From Parashewanella hymeniacidonis (GTDB lineage Bacteria; Pseudomonadota; Gammaproteobacteria; Enterobacterales; Shewanellaceae): a stretch of 33,659 nucleotides of DNA. A program made the position numbers and the translations under genes. The stretch's first letter is position 1. Each line of letters opens with the position of its first letter. Shown here piece after piece: positions 1-8,634 of the stretch. Location of the stretch: NCBI RefSeq assembly GCF_016900895.1, contig NZ_JAFEUN010000049.1, positions 1-33,659 on the forward strand, given 5' to 3'. The notes under the pieces were generated by a model that searched no databases, was not told where the DNA came from, and saw only the letters and a program-made list of their open reading frames with translations.

Positions 1-111
1 CAACTCAATGAATGATATCAACAGCATGACATGATGATTAGATCGGTCAAATGATCGTGAAAAATAGTGAGTTGAGTGCAGGTATTTTGTTCATTTAACT
101 TTCAGAGTGCT

Positions 112-552
112 GAATAGTTACGAAACATTAAGGTTGCGATGTTGATTTGTAATCGAGGCGGGAAAACTGCTCGGGTATTGCTGTTCTCCACTGATACCGA
201 TTTGGATGCGATGACTTTAATTGCTTATTACAAAGCTCGATTTCAGATAGAGTTTGTCTTCCGAGATGCGAAACAGTTTACAGGATTGATGGATTGCCAA
301 GCTCGTAAAAAAGAGGCGATACATACACACATTAATGCCTCTTTAACTGCGTTAAATGTACTGAAATTTGAAGATGCGATGACCAAGGGTTGTCACTCTG
401 AGTCCGTGATATCAATAGCCAGTTGGAAGCGACGTAAGTTTAATCAATACTTGATGAAAATCATTTTTGACAAGTTAGATATCGACCCGAGTAACGAAAA
501 AGTATCTCAAGTCATCAGTGAACTTGAAGAGTTCGGGGTTATTGCAGCATAA
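112..552 (+). pseudogene. IS4-family transposase, C-terminal fragment
   Basis: This is the tail of a DDE transposase. The stretch YYKARFQIEFVFRDAK fits the IS4-family Y-(2)-R-(3)-E-(6)-K signature, which carries the last catalytic acid of the DDE triad, and is followed by the typical FTGLxDCQAR continuation. Recognisable coding similarity starts near base 112 (RNIKVAM), ahead of the ATG at 139. Further upstream the same frame is full of stops, and no N-terminal or catalytic-core sequence is visible in bases 1-111. At about 140 residues it is roughly a third of a full transposase, so it should be inactive. I saw no clear terminal inverted repeat downstream. Family assignment rests on the motif; the individual IS is not identified. 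Confidence 0.8.
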
Positions 553-693
553 AACTGTCCGCAGTATTGATTTTAAATAGAACTGCTTAATACCTCTTTT
601 TCGTAATTGTTAACTATTATTAATGTAGTTTTTCAGTTGTTTGATTCTTTATGCTTATGTTTTTCGGCTGATTATGCTAAATTGTGATGGTAA

Positions 694-708
694 TTTGGTC
701 TGACCAAT
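694..708 (+). promoter_or_regulatory. PdhR-like operator upstream of ndh
   Basis: The site TTTGGTCTGACCAAT is a near-perfect dyad centred on base 701. It fits the PdhR consensus ATTGGTNNNACCAAT at every defined position except the first. It also fits the broader FadR-subfamily GntR pattern TNGTNNNACNA. It lies about 45 bases before the ndh start, with a TATGCT hexamer at 673-678 just upstream that could be the -10 element, so a bound repressor would sit around the transcription start. In E. coli, PdhR represses ndh in response to pyruvate; the same control here is an inference. Confidence 0.65.
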
Positions 709-753
709 TTGGTCGGGTAAAAGGCATTCCTATCGGTAATTTTTGAGGTTTCT

Positions 754-2046
754 ATGGCGGTAAAGAAAATTGTCATTGTAGGTGGTGGGGCAGGTGGTTT
801 AGCTTTAGCATCGAGATTAGGACGTAAGCTTGGGAAAACGGACAAGTTTGATATTTGCTTGATTGATAAAAGCCCTGTACATCTATGGAAACCCAAATTA
901 CATGAAGTCGCTGTTGGTGCCATCGATCGTTCTATAGACGGTTTACTGTATCGAGACCATGGCCTTAAAAATGGTTACCGCTTTATTCGTGGTGAGTTTA
1001 CGGGGTGTGATGTTGACAATAAGACAATTGATTTAGCACCTGTTTACGCTGAAGACGGTGAGCTTCTATTGTCATCTCGTAATATTGATTACGATATTAT
1101 GGTTTTAGCATTAGGTAGTGTTTCGAATACATTTGGGACACCTGGTGCCATTGAGAACTGTATTTTTCTTGATAACCTTCTCAGTGCAGAATTTTTCCAT
1201 CAAAAGTTGTTAGATGCTTTATTGCAACTCAGTGAAAGTGAAGATAAGAAACTGAGCATAGGGATTGTGGGTGCTGGTGCAACAGGTGTAGAGCTTGCTG
1301 CAGAGTTGTTCCACGTAATTGACTCGGTAAAAGACTTTGGTTATGACAACGTTTCTGATGGTCATTTAGATGTTCACTTAATTGAAGCTTCACCCAAGAT
1401 TTTACCTCAATTACCAGAGCGCATCAGTGCCAGAGCTCAGTCTTTGCTAGACCGAATTGGAGTTAAATTGCATATTGGTGTACAAGTTCAAGAAGTTACT
1501 AAAGATGGTTTTATAACTCATGATGGAAACCTAATACCCGCCAACATCAAGGTTTGGGCTGCTGGAGTGATGGGCCCTAGTATTTTTGCAAAATTGACTC
1601 AACTTCCTGTAACCAAACGCAACCAAATAGAAGTTGACCGTTTTATGAAAGTTGACGGTGTTGAGGATGTTTATGTTATCGGTGATTGTGCGGCTATGGA
1701 GCTTCAGGATGGAAGAATGTCACCGCCGAGAGCACAAGCTGCGGATCAAATGGCGCACCGTTTACATAAAAATTTGGTGAACAAATTTAAAGGAAAGGCA
1801 GAGAATGAATTTGTCTATAAGGATTATGGGTCATTAGTTTCTTTGAGTCGATTCTCTGCTGTTGGTAATTTGATGGGCAGTATGCGTTCTGGAGAGTTTT
1901 TTGTTGAGGGGCACATTGCACGATTTATGTATATGTCACTTTATCAACGCCACTTATCCAGTCTATACGGTTATTTTTCTGCTTTAATTTATCGTTTCGC
2001 ACAAAAACTACTTCGCTGGCACCGACCTAAGCTTAAACTTCATTAA
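754..2046 (+). CDS. ndh: NADH dehydrogenase, type II (NDH-2)
   Basis: A single-subunit FAD flavoprotein that passes electrons from NADH to quinone at the inner membrane without pumping protons. Visible features are the N-terminal FAD-binding GGGAGG at residues 10-15, a second Rossmann motif (IGIVGAGATGVELAAEL, about 169-185) for NADH, and the YVIGDCAAM segment near 308 that closes the FAD site. An aromatic, basic C-terminal tail (LYGYFSALIYRFAQKLLRW) is typical of the amphipathic membrane anchor. At 430 residues it matches E. coli Ndh (about 434). A GAGG lies about 6 bases before the ATG. The gene stands alone, convergent with the LysR gene, and has a PdhR-like operator upstream, which would tie its expression to pyruvate level. 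Confidence 0.93.
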   Translation: MAVKKIVIVGGGAGGLALASRLGRKLGKTDKFDICLIDKSPVHLWKPKLHEVAVGAIDRSIDGLLYRDHGLKNGYRFIRGEFTGCDVDNKTIDLAPVYAEDGELLLSSRNIDYDIMVLALGSVSNTFGTPGAIENCIFLDNLLSAEFFHQKLLDALLQLSESEDKKLSIGIVGAGATGVELAAELFHVIDSVKDFGYDNVSDGHLDVHLIEASPKILPQLPERISARAQSLLDRIGVKLHIGVQVQEVTKDGFITHDGNLIPANIKVWAAGVMGPSIFAKLTQLPVTKRNQIEVDRFMKVDGVEDVYVIGDCAAMELQDGRMSPPRAQAADQMAHRLHKNLVNKFKGKAENEFVYKDYGSLVSLSRFSAVGNLMGSMRSGEFFVEGHIARFMYMSLYQRHLSSLYGYFSALIYRFAQKLLRWHRPKLKLH

Positions 2047-2054
2047 AATGGCTT

Positions 2055-2084
2055 TAGCAGTTTCCAAGTGCTGGTAAACTGCTA
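2055..2084. terminator. Inverted repeat between convergent ndh and lysR genes
   Basis: TAGCAGTTT and AAACTGCTA form a 9-bp perfect stem with a 12-base loop, between the ndh stop and the end of the convergent LysR gene, whose stop codon lies in the right arm. No strong T-run follows on either strand, so it is a weak or factor-assisted bidirectional terminator at best. Confidence 0.45.
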
Positions 2085-2975
2085 TTCAAAGTGTTCTAAC
2101 ATAAAGTTGATAAACGCTCTTACCTTAGCTGAAAGGTTCTTGCGGCTTGGGTAAATTAAGCAAAACTCAATATTGTCTTTTGGTAAGTGACTGAACAGTT
2201 CAACCAATCGTCCTGTCGCAATAGCTTGCTCTGCGAGTGCAACTGGTAGTCGAGCGATACCTATACCTTCTATGCATAGCCGCATAGCTATATCTAAATT
2301 ATTTGCTGTAAAAACACTATTCAATTCAGCTTTAAGTTGCTGATTATCTTTATCTTTGTATAACCAAATATTCGGCGTCTTGTGATTGCTGTAGGTTACG
2401 GCCTTATGTTGGCTTAACTCAGTGGGACACTTTGGCAAACCTTGCTCTTTTATATAGTTTGGAGCTGCAACGGTTACGCTATAAGAGCTTCCGAATTTAC
2501 GACTGATTAGACTAGAGTCTTCTGCGGTATGGACGGCGCGAACAGCAACATCGATGCCTTCGGTAATTAAATCTACTTTTCTATCATTGAGCTCCACATC
2601 CAGAATAACTTTTGGATACGCTCTCATAAAGCGAGCAAAGATTGGGCTGAGTTGAACAATGCCAAAACCTACGGGGCAACTGATTTTTAGTTGACCTTGT
2701 GGTTCAATTTGCTTCCCTTCTAAACCATCTTGTATTGCTTCAGCACTTTCAATGATCTGTTTACAGGTTTGATAATAAAGTTGGCCTTCTGGGGTCAACT
2801 TTAACTTGCGAGTTGTTCTTTGGAGTAAACGAACTCCGAGCCTTTGCTCCAGTTTATTGACTTCTTTACTAATATAAGATGTCGAATGCCCGCAATTTTG
2901 GGCCGCCATAGTAAAACTGCCATTATCAACAACGCTGGCGAAAATCACCATGCCATCAAGTAATTCTGATTTCAT
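2082..2975 (-). CDS. LysR-family transcriptional regulator (CrgA-like subgroup)
   Basis: The N-terminal winged helix-turn-helix (about residues 5-65, with FTMAAQNCGHSTSYISKEVNKLEQRLGVRLLQR split over helices 2-3 and the wing) is a clear LysR domain. The remaining ~200 residues fit the periplasmic-binding-protein-like effector domain. The internal TTPEGQxYY and the 'YPSRKNLSAKVRAFINFML' C-terminus resemble the CrgA/DmlR-like subgroup. I place the start at the ATG at 2975, with AAGG nine bases upstream; an upstream TTG at 2984 is less likely. It is divergent from the FMN reductase at 3091 across about 115 bases, the usual arrangement for a LysR regulator and its target. The ligand is unknown. 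Confidence 0.9.
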   Translation of the reverse strand: MKSELLDGMVIFASVVDNGSFTMAAQNCGHSTSYISKEVNKLEQRLGVRLLQRTTRKLKLTPEGQLYYQTCKQIIESAEAIQDGLEGKQIEPQGQLKISCPVGFGIVQLSPIFARFMRAYPKVILDVELNDRKVDLITEGIDVAVRAVHTAEDSSLISRKFGSSYSVTVAAPNYIKEQGLPKCPTELSQHKAVTYSNHKTPNIWLYKDKDNQQLKAELNSVFTANNLDIAMRLCIEGIGIARLPVALAEQAIATGRLVELFSHLPKDNIEFCLIYPSRKNLSAKVRAFINFMLEHFE

Positions 2976-3090
2976 CACCAACAACCTTATTAGGTGTTAT
3001 TTGGAAATAATTTATACCCAATGAAGGGATTAATCATTGCTAGGAAATAGTCTAAAGTATTTCATATATTCATTCAGTTAGGAAAGAACA

Positions 3091-3615
3091 ATGAAAGTTT
3101 TAGCTATTGGAGCCAGTAACAGTCGAAATTCTATTAATCAGACATTGGTAAAGTATGCCGCTAGTTTAGTCAAAGGCGCTGAAGTGAACGTAGTGGATCT
3201 TAATGAATTCGAAATGCCAATCTTTAGTGAAGATCGAGAAAAAGAGCTCGGCTCCCCTCAGCAAGCACAACAGTTTTTTAAACTCATCGGTAACTCTGAC
3301 TTAATCGTAATTTCTTTTGCAGAACATAATGGTTCATACACCGCTGCTTATAAAAACGTATTCGATTGGACTTCTAGAATCGATATGAAAGTGTTCCAAG
3401 GTAAAGCCGTTATCATGCTTGCAACATCACCTGGTCCAGGCGGTGCAAAAAGTGTATTAACGACAGCAGAAAATTCAGCTCCCCATTTTGGTGCTGAAGT
3501 CTTAGGTACGATTTCATTAGCAAGCTTTTACGACAATTTTGATTTTGAATCTGGTAAAGTCGTTAACAATGAGTTCAATAAAAAACTAACAGATGTCATT
3601 GAAACTTTAAACTGA
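3091..3615 (+). CDS. NAD(P)H-dependent FMN reductase (azoreductase-like flavodoxin fold)
   Basis: A 174-residue protein of the NADPH-dependent FMN reductase family. The N-terminal strand MKVLAIGASNSRNSIN is the phosphate-binding loop of the flavodoxin fold. The segment EHNGSYTAAYKNVFDW (about 78-93) is the conserved FMN-ring contact, usually PEYNxSxPxxLKNxxDW. ATSPGPGGA (about 110-118) is the second flavin loop. It should be a soluble enzyme reducing quinones, azo compounds or free flavin with NAD(P)H; the substrate cannot be told from sequence. An AGGAAAG Shine-Dalgarno lies ahead of the ATG. The divergent LysR gene probably controls it. Confidence 0.88.
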   Translation: MKVLAIGASNSRNSINQTLVKYAASLVKGAEVNVVDLNEFEMPIFSEDREKELGSPQQAQQFFKLIGNSDLIVISFAEHNGSYTAAYKNVFDWTSRIDMKVFQGKAVIMLATSPGPGGAKSVLTTAENSAPHFGAEVLGTISLASFYDNFDFESGKVVNNEFNKKLTDVIETLN

Positions 3616-3672
3616 ACGTTTGAAAGGTTAAAAAGTACTTTCTCTTGATTTTGAAATGAGCTTTATGACGTA

Positions 3673-3938
3673 TACCCATGATACCTGAAGATGCTCGATT
3701 TCAGCGAGAATGCACAACTTGTTAATCAAGGCGACGGTGTGCGGCAATAGTGAGCTATTGTTAGCACTGGCAACGAAGAGTAACAAGTTGTGCAACTCGC
3801 ACTGCGTGGACTTCTAAGCGCCAATTCTTCTTTGTTACATTAGCTCGAAAGAATCCCGATATTCCTTCGCTAATGCGCCTCAAAGAATTGGCGCTGAAAA
3901 AGTCCTGAAACATGCATCTTCAAGTATCATAATGGGTA
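3673..3938 (+). mobile_element. MITE, copy 1 (TA target duplication, non-coding)
   Basis: A 266-base non-coding element flanked by TA (3671-3672 and 3939-3940). The left end TACCCATGATACCTGAAGATGC is the inverse of the right end, which carries a 3-base insertion and one substitution. Much of the interior can fold, notably AGCGCCAATTCTT pairing with GAATTGGCGCT (about 3819-3893). The same sequence occurs in reverse orientation at 17741-17963. It has no ORF, so it must be mobilised in trans. The TA duplication points to an IS630/Tc1-mariner-type transposase (inference). It lies in the 400-base gap after the FMN reductase gene, and nothing else is evident in that gap. Confidence 0.85.
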
Positions 3939-4016
3939 TATAAAGCTTAAAATTAAAATCAAGAGGCAGACATCTCATGCTTCATTGGGCTACTGATTAA
4001 AGTTATTAGCCTTTTG

Positions 4017-4528
4017 TTATGGAGTGAAAGCTGAGATAAATAACATAGGCTTTGAGTTATCGCTCATGTCTCCATAATAAATGCAAAGTTGAGATTCTTG
4101 GTTAAGTCGATTGACTTTTTTTATAACGGTTGGTTCTTTATTTAGCTTATCTTTATTTTGATCCCAAAACTTATTAGCTTCATTTATTGCTGTTGCTGGA
4201 CTGTCTTTGAGTTGAAAGTCTTAATCCTACGACATAAATGAGTATTCCATTTGTTGATGGTCACATTTCATAAGCTAAGTATCCGTCATCTTTAGGTATA
4301 GCGCATGGAAAAGGGGATAGAACATTTTTTAAATCTTGTGATGTAGGGCACGCAAAGTTGGCAGCAGGTACATCATTGGTAGAAGAAGCACTTGGCTTAG
4401 GGAGATTGTTAGGACTAACTTCATTTTTATTGGTACTACTTCCGCCGCAAGCCGTTAAACCAACCACTGCAGAGCAAAAATCAAAATAAGAAACCTGATA
4501 GAACTTTCTGTATCAGGTTGAATTTCAT
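4017..4528 (-). pseudogene. Decayed lipoprotein gene
   Basis: Read leftwards from the ATG at 4528, the gene starts with a signal-peptide-like MKFNLIQKVLSGFLF and then shifts frame within a T-rich run (about 4476-4490) into SAVVGLTACGGSSTNKN, a good lipobox (LTAC) followed by a Ser/Asn/Pro-rich linker. This continues to DDGYLAYEM and a stop at 4261. Coding potential resumes in another frame, interrupted by two stops, and then runs cleanly as KDSPATAINEANKFWDQNKDK... to ISAFTP and a stop at 4017-4019. So an outer-membrane lipoprotein of about 165 residues has been lost through at least two frameshifts and two stops. I do not recognise the family. Confidence 0.6.
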
Positions 4529-4706
4529 GCATCTTATCCCGCTATATAAATATTGAACAGGATTCTAAAGTTAGATGTTTATCTATCTTCAATAATGATG
4601 AATAAAGCTTAATCATCGAATTGAGCAAAAATAGATGCAAAGATATTATGAAAATAATAATGGAAAACAGAAGTTATGATAACTAAATAAGAGAGAAGTA
4701 TTGGAA

Positions 4707-4782
<76 letters not shown>

Positions 4783-4807
4783 ATTCCAATATTCTTCTTT
4801 AAAAGAA

Positions 4808-4883
4808 TGGTGCCCGAACCCGGAATCGAACCAGGGACACGAGGATTTTCAATCCTCTGCTCTACCGACTGAGCTATTCGGGC
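4808..4883 (-). tRNA. tRNA-Phe(GAA), copy 1
   Basis: A 76-base tRNA on the minus strand with encoded CCA. It begins GCCCGAATAGCTCAGTCGG, has anticodon GAA in loop TTGAAAA, and carries the T-arm GTTCGATTC. It is identical to the copy at 5039-5114 and lies 25 bases from the adjacent tRNA-Thr, so it is co-transcribed. Confidence 0.97.
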
Positions 4884-4915
4884 AAATCTAACGCTCTTAA
4901 TTAAAAGAGTAAAAA

Positions 4916-4991
<76 letters not shown>

Positions 4992-5038
4992 GTATTCTTA
5001 AATAGAGTTCTTTATAAAAAAGAGTCTTACTTAAAGAA

Positions 5039-5114
5039 TGGTGCCCGAACCCGGAATCGAACCAGGGACACGAGGATTTTCAATCCTCTGCTCTACCGAC
5101 TGAGCTATTCGGGC
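5039..5114 (-). tRNA. tRNA-Phe(GAA), copy 2
   Basis: The same 76-base tRNA-Phe(GAA) as at 4808-4883, minus strand, with encoded CCA. It is the first gene of the four-tRNA operon Phe-Thr-Phe-Thr. Confidence 0.97.
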
Positions 5115-5169
5115 ATTTGATGAAGTTGTATCAAGTAATTTATAACTCGTCTCCTTCAAAGCGGGCTAA

Positions 5170-5198
5170 ATAATATAGCGAGAGGTTCTGTGCTGCAA
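5170..5198 (-). promoter_or_regulatory. Sigma-70 promoter of the tRNA operon
   Basis: On the minus strand TTGCAG (-35) and TATTAT (-10) are separated by exactly 17 bases. They are followed by the GC-rich discriminator TTAGCCCGC, the feature that makes stable-RNA promoters sensitive to the stringent response. It lies about 55 bases before the first tRNA-Phe. Confidence 0.75.
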
Positions 5199-5231
5199 GC
5201 TCTTTTTTTTAAAATTGTTTCGATTGTTGAG

Positions 5232-6131
5232 TTAGTGTTCAATCTGCTTAAATAAACGTGATTTTGATAACGCTATGAACGTTTTTACAGCAGGAGATAG
5301 CCAGCGGTTGCTACTCCAAATCATATTTAAGGTTAAAGAAAGATCAGGCCCTGCCCAATCTAATACAGTGAGTTTTCCAGCGTCTATGTCCTTTTGCGCA
5401 GAAATTCGACTAATGGCCGCAATTCCTAGCCCCATGCTTACACAAGACTTGATTGCTTCAATGCTGACAAATTCTAAATATTTTATTTGTACAGGTTTTA
5501 CATCGTTCAAAGCCGTCAGAAATTTTTTCCTATATTGGCAGCCTTGCTCAGTAAGAAGGATGGTTTCACCTTTAAAATCTTCAGCTGTAATCGAATTGCG
5601 GGTAACTAAAGGGTGGTCTGGTGCAGCAATGACAACAATTTGCTCCTTTCTTAAAGCGAACTTTGAAAACCGCTCTGCAATATCTTCATGACCTAAAGTA
5701 AAAGCGATATCGACCTGATGATTGATGACTTGTTCAGACAGTCTTCTTACATTTAACGAACTTACAAATAGGTTCACTTCAGGAAATTGTTTACTGAACT
5801 CGGTAATAAGGGGGGGAAGACGATAGGTTAGCACCGTTTCATAAGCTGAGATATTGAGCTTACCAACGACGCTTTGGGTCGAGCGAACGGCGGTTTCAGC
5901 TTGTTCACGTAAATTAAACAGCTGTTCCGTATATTGGTAAAGTTGAATGCCTGCTTGAGTAAGTTTTACATTTCTGCCATGTCGGTCAAACAGTTTTACA
6001 TTAAGCTCAGTTTCCAGAGCTTTAATATGAGCCGTTACCGCCGATTGAACGTAGCAAAGAATATCAGCAGTTTCTGAAAAACTTTCTGTTCGTGCAGCGG
6101 TTCTGAATGTCTTTAATTGCTTAAACTCCAT
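5232..6131 (-). CDS. LysR-family transcriptional regulator
   Basis: A 299-residue LysR protein. The N-terminal MEFKQLKTFRTAARTES...AVTAHIKALETELNVKLFDRHGRNVKLTQAG is the winged helix-turn-helix, and the rest fits the type-2 periplasmic-binding effector domain. The start is the ATG at 6131, preceded by AGGTG; the longer GTG start at 6152 is unlikely. It is divergent from the EamA permease at 6254. The intergenic region contains the dyad ATACT-N7-AGTAT (6166-6182), a plausible operator, so control of the permease is likely. The effector is unknown. Confidence 0.9.
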   Translation of the reverse strand: MEFKQLKTFRTAARTESFSETADILCYVQSAVTAHIKALETELNVKLFDRHGRNVKLTQAGIQLYQYTEQLFNLREQAETAVRSTQSVVGKLNISAYETVLTYRLPPLITEFSKQFPEVNLFVSSLNVRRLSEQVINHQVDIAFTLGHEDIAERFSKFALRKEQIVVIAAPDHPLVTRNSITAEDFKGETILLTEQGCQYRKKFLTALNDVKPVQIKYLEFVSIEAIKSCVSMGLGIAAISRISAQKDIDAGKLTVLDWAGPDLSLTLNMIWSSNRWLSPAVKTFIALSKSRLFKQIEH

Positions 6132-6165
6132 CGTTTCACCTGTGTAAAACACTTCACAAAAAATG

Positions 6166-6182
6166 ATACTAAAAATCAGTAT
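6166..6182. promoter_or_regulatory. Dyad between divergent lysR and permease genes
   Basis: ATACT and AGTAT are perfect inverse repeats separated by seven bases, 35 bases upstream of the LysR start and 72 upstream of the permease start. It is a candidate LysR operator by position and symmetry only. Confidence 0.35.
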
Positions 6183-6253
6183 ATATCAATATCGCATATT
6201 GCCTTGTGATACTACACTGAGACTCCCTTTATTTTGGATATGAGATTGTGATA

Positions 6254-7162
6254 ATGACAGCGCAAAGACAAGGTATTTTAATTGCTCTTTTTTGTGTGTT
6301 GGTTTGGGCTTCAACAGCAAGTGTTTTGCGCCTGAGTCATAACTCACTAGATCATTTTCAATTTTTATTTTGGTCGAGCCTTTTTTCGCTAATTGCCGTT
6401 ACTGTAGTCTCTTTTTATAAAGGGACTTTATCTACACCTTTCAAGTATCGAAGAATAGATTGGGTGATGACTATCGGTGTCGGGTTTGTTGGTACATTTT
6501 TATATTACTTGTTTTTGTATGAGGGCTTTTCTGAGGGTAAAGGAATTAATGTCATTATCATCCAATACACATGGCCGCTAATGTTGTCGTTTTTATCGGT
6601 GTTTTTATTTAAAGAAAGCCTTAATTGGCGAAAGGTTATTGCCACAACGTTAGGTTTATGTGCTGTTGTTATCGTACTTTCTAAAGGTAGTGTGGATGAT
6701 TTTTCGTTACAAAACCCAAGATTACTTGGTTTCGTAGCTTTAGGCGCGCTTTGTTTTGCCATATTTAATTTAGGCATGAAACATTTAAAGCTTGAAGCTA
6801 CGAGCCTATTCGTGGTGTTTTTCAGTGTAGCGACTCTGTGCTCTTTTATTGCGATGTTAATTAAATCCAAGTTCATATGGCCACAGGGGCTAGATTGGTT
6901 CTCAGTGATATTTGTGGGAGCTTTAATTAATGGCTTGGCTGACTTGATTTGGATGTGGGCTTTAAGAAAGTCAGATGCATCTTGTTTAGCACCGTTTGTT
7001 TATTTTACGCCAATATTAGCAATGATGTACTTAATGGTTTTTTTTCACGAACCCTTCTATCCAGCTTATGGAATAGGGCTTGTGCTCATTGTTATTTCCG
7101 GATTATTAAGCACGAATATGAAAGTTAGATTATTAAAGCGCAAAAAAATTCAGGCAGCCTAA
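6254..7162 (+). CDS. EamA/DMT-superfamily permease
   Basis: A 302-residue inner-membrane protein with about ten hydrophobic segments arranged as two EamA repeats. The first runs from GILIALFCVLVWASTASVLR to about residue 140 and the second from LLGFVALGALCFAIFNLGMK to the end. The VWAS start and the 'YTWPLMLSFLSVFLFKESLNWRKVIA' end of repeat one are typical of drug/metabolite exporters. The short basic C-terminal tail RLLKRKK follows the positive-inside rule. The start is the ATG at 6254 rather than the GTG at 6248. The substrate cannot be inferred; many members export amino acids or metabolites. It is probably controlled by the divergent LysR gene. Confidence 0.88.
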   Translation: MTAQRQGILIALFCVLVWASTASVLRLSHNSLDHFQFLFWSSLFSLIAVTVVSFYKGTLSTPFKYRRIDWVMTIGVGFVGTFLYYLFLYEGFSEGKGINVIIIQYTWPLMLSFLSVFLFKESLNWRKVIATTLGLCAVVIVLSKGSVDDFSLQNPRLLGFVALGALCFAIFNLGMKHLKLEATSLFVVFFSVATLCSFIAMLIKSKFIWPQGLDWFSVIFVGALINGLADLIWMWALRKSDASCLAPFVYFTPILAMMYLMVFFHEPFYPAYGIGLVLIVISGLLSTNMKVRLLKRKKIQAA

Positions 7163-7170
7163 GCTGCCTG
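7142..7170 (-). terminator. Rho-independent terminator of the alcohol dehydrogenase gene
   Basis: CAGGCAGC and GCTGCCTG form a perfect 8-bp stem with loop CTAA. On the minus strand it is followed by AATTTTTTTG, a good T-tract. It overlaps the last codons and stop of the convergent permease gene, so it probably ends the leftward alcohol dehydrogenase transcript. Confidence 0.85.
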
Positions 7171-7192
7171 AAAGTCTTAACTCTGAATGGAA

Positions 7193-8341
7193 TTACAGAG
7201 CGTTTTTGAAGATTTGGCAGATTTCTTCATGAGTAGCTTGTTTAGGGTTAGTGAAACCACAAGCATCTTTAAGTGCGTTATCAGCAAGAGTTGGGATGTC
7301 TTTTTCTTGAACACCAAGCTCTGTGAGTGAAGCAGGAATATCGATAGAAGCTGCAAGGCTCTTAATTGCATCGATAGCTGCCGCAGCGCCTTGTTCATCA
7401 CTTAGACCTGTAACGTCAACACCCATTGCAACAGCAACGTCTTTCAATAAGTTAGGAACAACTTTTGCGTTGTACTCTTGAACATGTGGAAGAAGCAATG
7501 CGTTACAAACACCGTGTGGTAAGTCGTAGAAACCACCTAATTGGTGTGCCATAGCGTGAACATAACCAAGGCTTGCATTGTTAAATGCCATACCCGCTAA
7601 GAATTGTGCGTAAGCCATTTGCTCGCGAGCATCAACATTTTGACCGTCTTTAACTGCAGTTGTTAAGTTGTCACGGATAAGCTCAATAGCTTTGATTGCA
7701 CATGCGTCTGTGATTGGGTTAGCAGCGATAGAAACATAAGCTTCGATTGCATGAGTCAATGCATCCATGCCTGTTGCAGCAGTCAATGCTTTAGGCTTTT
7801 TAAGCATAAGCTCTGGATCGTTTACAGATAAGATAGGCGTAGTGTTTTTGTCAACGATAGCCATCTTGATATGACGTTCTTCATCAGTAATGATGCAGAA
7901 GCGAGTCATTTCACTTGCAGTACCAGCAGTTGTGTTGATTGCAACTAATGGAAGTTGAGGTTGTTTAGAAACGTCAACACCTTCGTAATCTTTAATGCTG
8001 CCACCATTAGTTGCAACAAGAGCGATGCCTTTAGCGCAATCATGTGGAGAGCCACCACCTAGAGAGATTACGAAGTCACAATCGTTATCTTTTAAGATTT
8101 TTAGACCTGCTTCTACATTGCCCATTGTTGGGTTAGGCTGAGTACCGTCAAAAATGAAAGCTTCAATACTCACGTCGGCAAGTTTAGCAACTAAACCGCC
8201 AGCAATACCGATTTCAACTATTGGCTTATCAGTTACGATAAGTGCACGTTGAAAGCCCAAAGTTTGGATATCACCAATTGCATCATCTACAGCGCCTTGT
8301 CCTAGTACATTCACTGATGGGATAAAAAATTTAGCAGCCAT
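7193..8341 (-). CDS. Iron-containing alcohol dehydrogenase
   Basis: A 382-residue group III (Fe-ADH) dehydrogenase of the AdhB/YiaY/FucO type that interconverts primary alcohols or diols and aldehydes with NAD(H). The nucleotide-binding GGGSPHD is at residues 95-101. The expected metal ligands are present at D193, H197, H262 and H276, within [10 protein letters not shown] and [17 protein letters not shown], with the family spacing. Start ATG at 8341 follows GGAGAG. The gene stands alone with its own terminator. The ATTTAGATCTAAAT palindrome about 95 bases upstream (8433-8446) could be an operator. The physiological substrate, ethanol or another short alcohol, is not decided by the sequence. 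Confidence 0.92.
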   Translation of the reverse strand: MAAKFFIPSVNVLGQGAVDDAIGDIQTLGFQRALIVTDKPIVEIGIAGGLVAKLADVSIEAFIFDGTQPNPTMGNVEAGLKILKDNDCDFVISLGGGSPHDCAKGIALVATNGGSIKDYEGVDVSKQPQLPLVAINTTAGTASEMTRFCIITDEERHIKMAIVDKNTTPILSVNDPELMLKKPKALTAATGMDALTHAIEAYVSIAANPITDACAIKAIELIRDNLTTAVKDGQNVDAREQMAYAQFLAGMAFNNASLGYVHAMAHQLGGFYDLPHGVCNALLLPHVQEYNAKVVPNLLKDVAVAMGVDVTGLSDEQGAAAAIDAIKSLAASIDIPASLTELGVQEKDIPTLADNALKDACGFTNPKQATHEEICQIFKNAL

Positions 8342-8432
8342 TCTCTCTCCTACAAATTTAAAGTTAATTTTTTAAAAAGTTTTAATTCTCTACTGAGTAT
8401 TAAATTAACAATGAAACTAAGGAGGTAAAGTG

Positions 8433-8446
8433 ATTTAGATCTAAAT
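8433..8446. promoter_or_regulatory. Perfect 14-bp palindrome upstream of the alcohol dehydrogenase gene
   Basis: ATTTAGATCTAAAT is a perfect palindrome in the 293-base gap between the leftward alcohol dehydrogenase and the rightward USP-like gene. Position and symmetry suggest a dimeric repressor site, but I do not recognise the regulator. The rest of the gap is AT-rich without an evident gene. Confidence 0.3.
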
Positions 8447-8634
8447 TTTTGCGGTTTGTATTTTTTTATATCAAAAATGTCGTTGTGGTCAAGTCGGGCG
8501 GTTTTTTTTGACCTACGACGTGTTAATTCGAAAGAGTTTGCCATGCTCACAATTCTAAAGGTTAAGTCAAATTATTCAGCTTTTACATCAAGAGTAACTA
8601 TAATGAAACGTAGTTAAGTTACTGGTTTTTGTTA

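Noticed and set aside
5275..5691. 138-codon rightward frame
   Set aside because: It lies entirely inside the LysR gene on the other strand, which has clear family motifs.
8421..8436. Strong Shine-Dalgarno-like GGAGG on the plus strand
   Set aside because: The GTG that follows is stopped after one codon, so no gene starts there.
8350..8550. 66-codon leftward frame upstream of the alcohol dehydrogenase gene
   Set aside because: It has no good ribosome-binding site, its composition is Lys/Leu-rich as expected from AT-rich non-coding sequence, and it runs through the probable promoter region and into the dehydrogenase Shine-Dalgarno.
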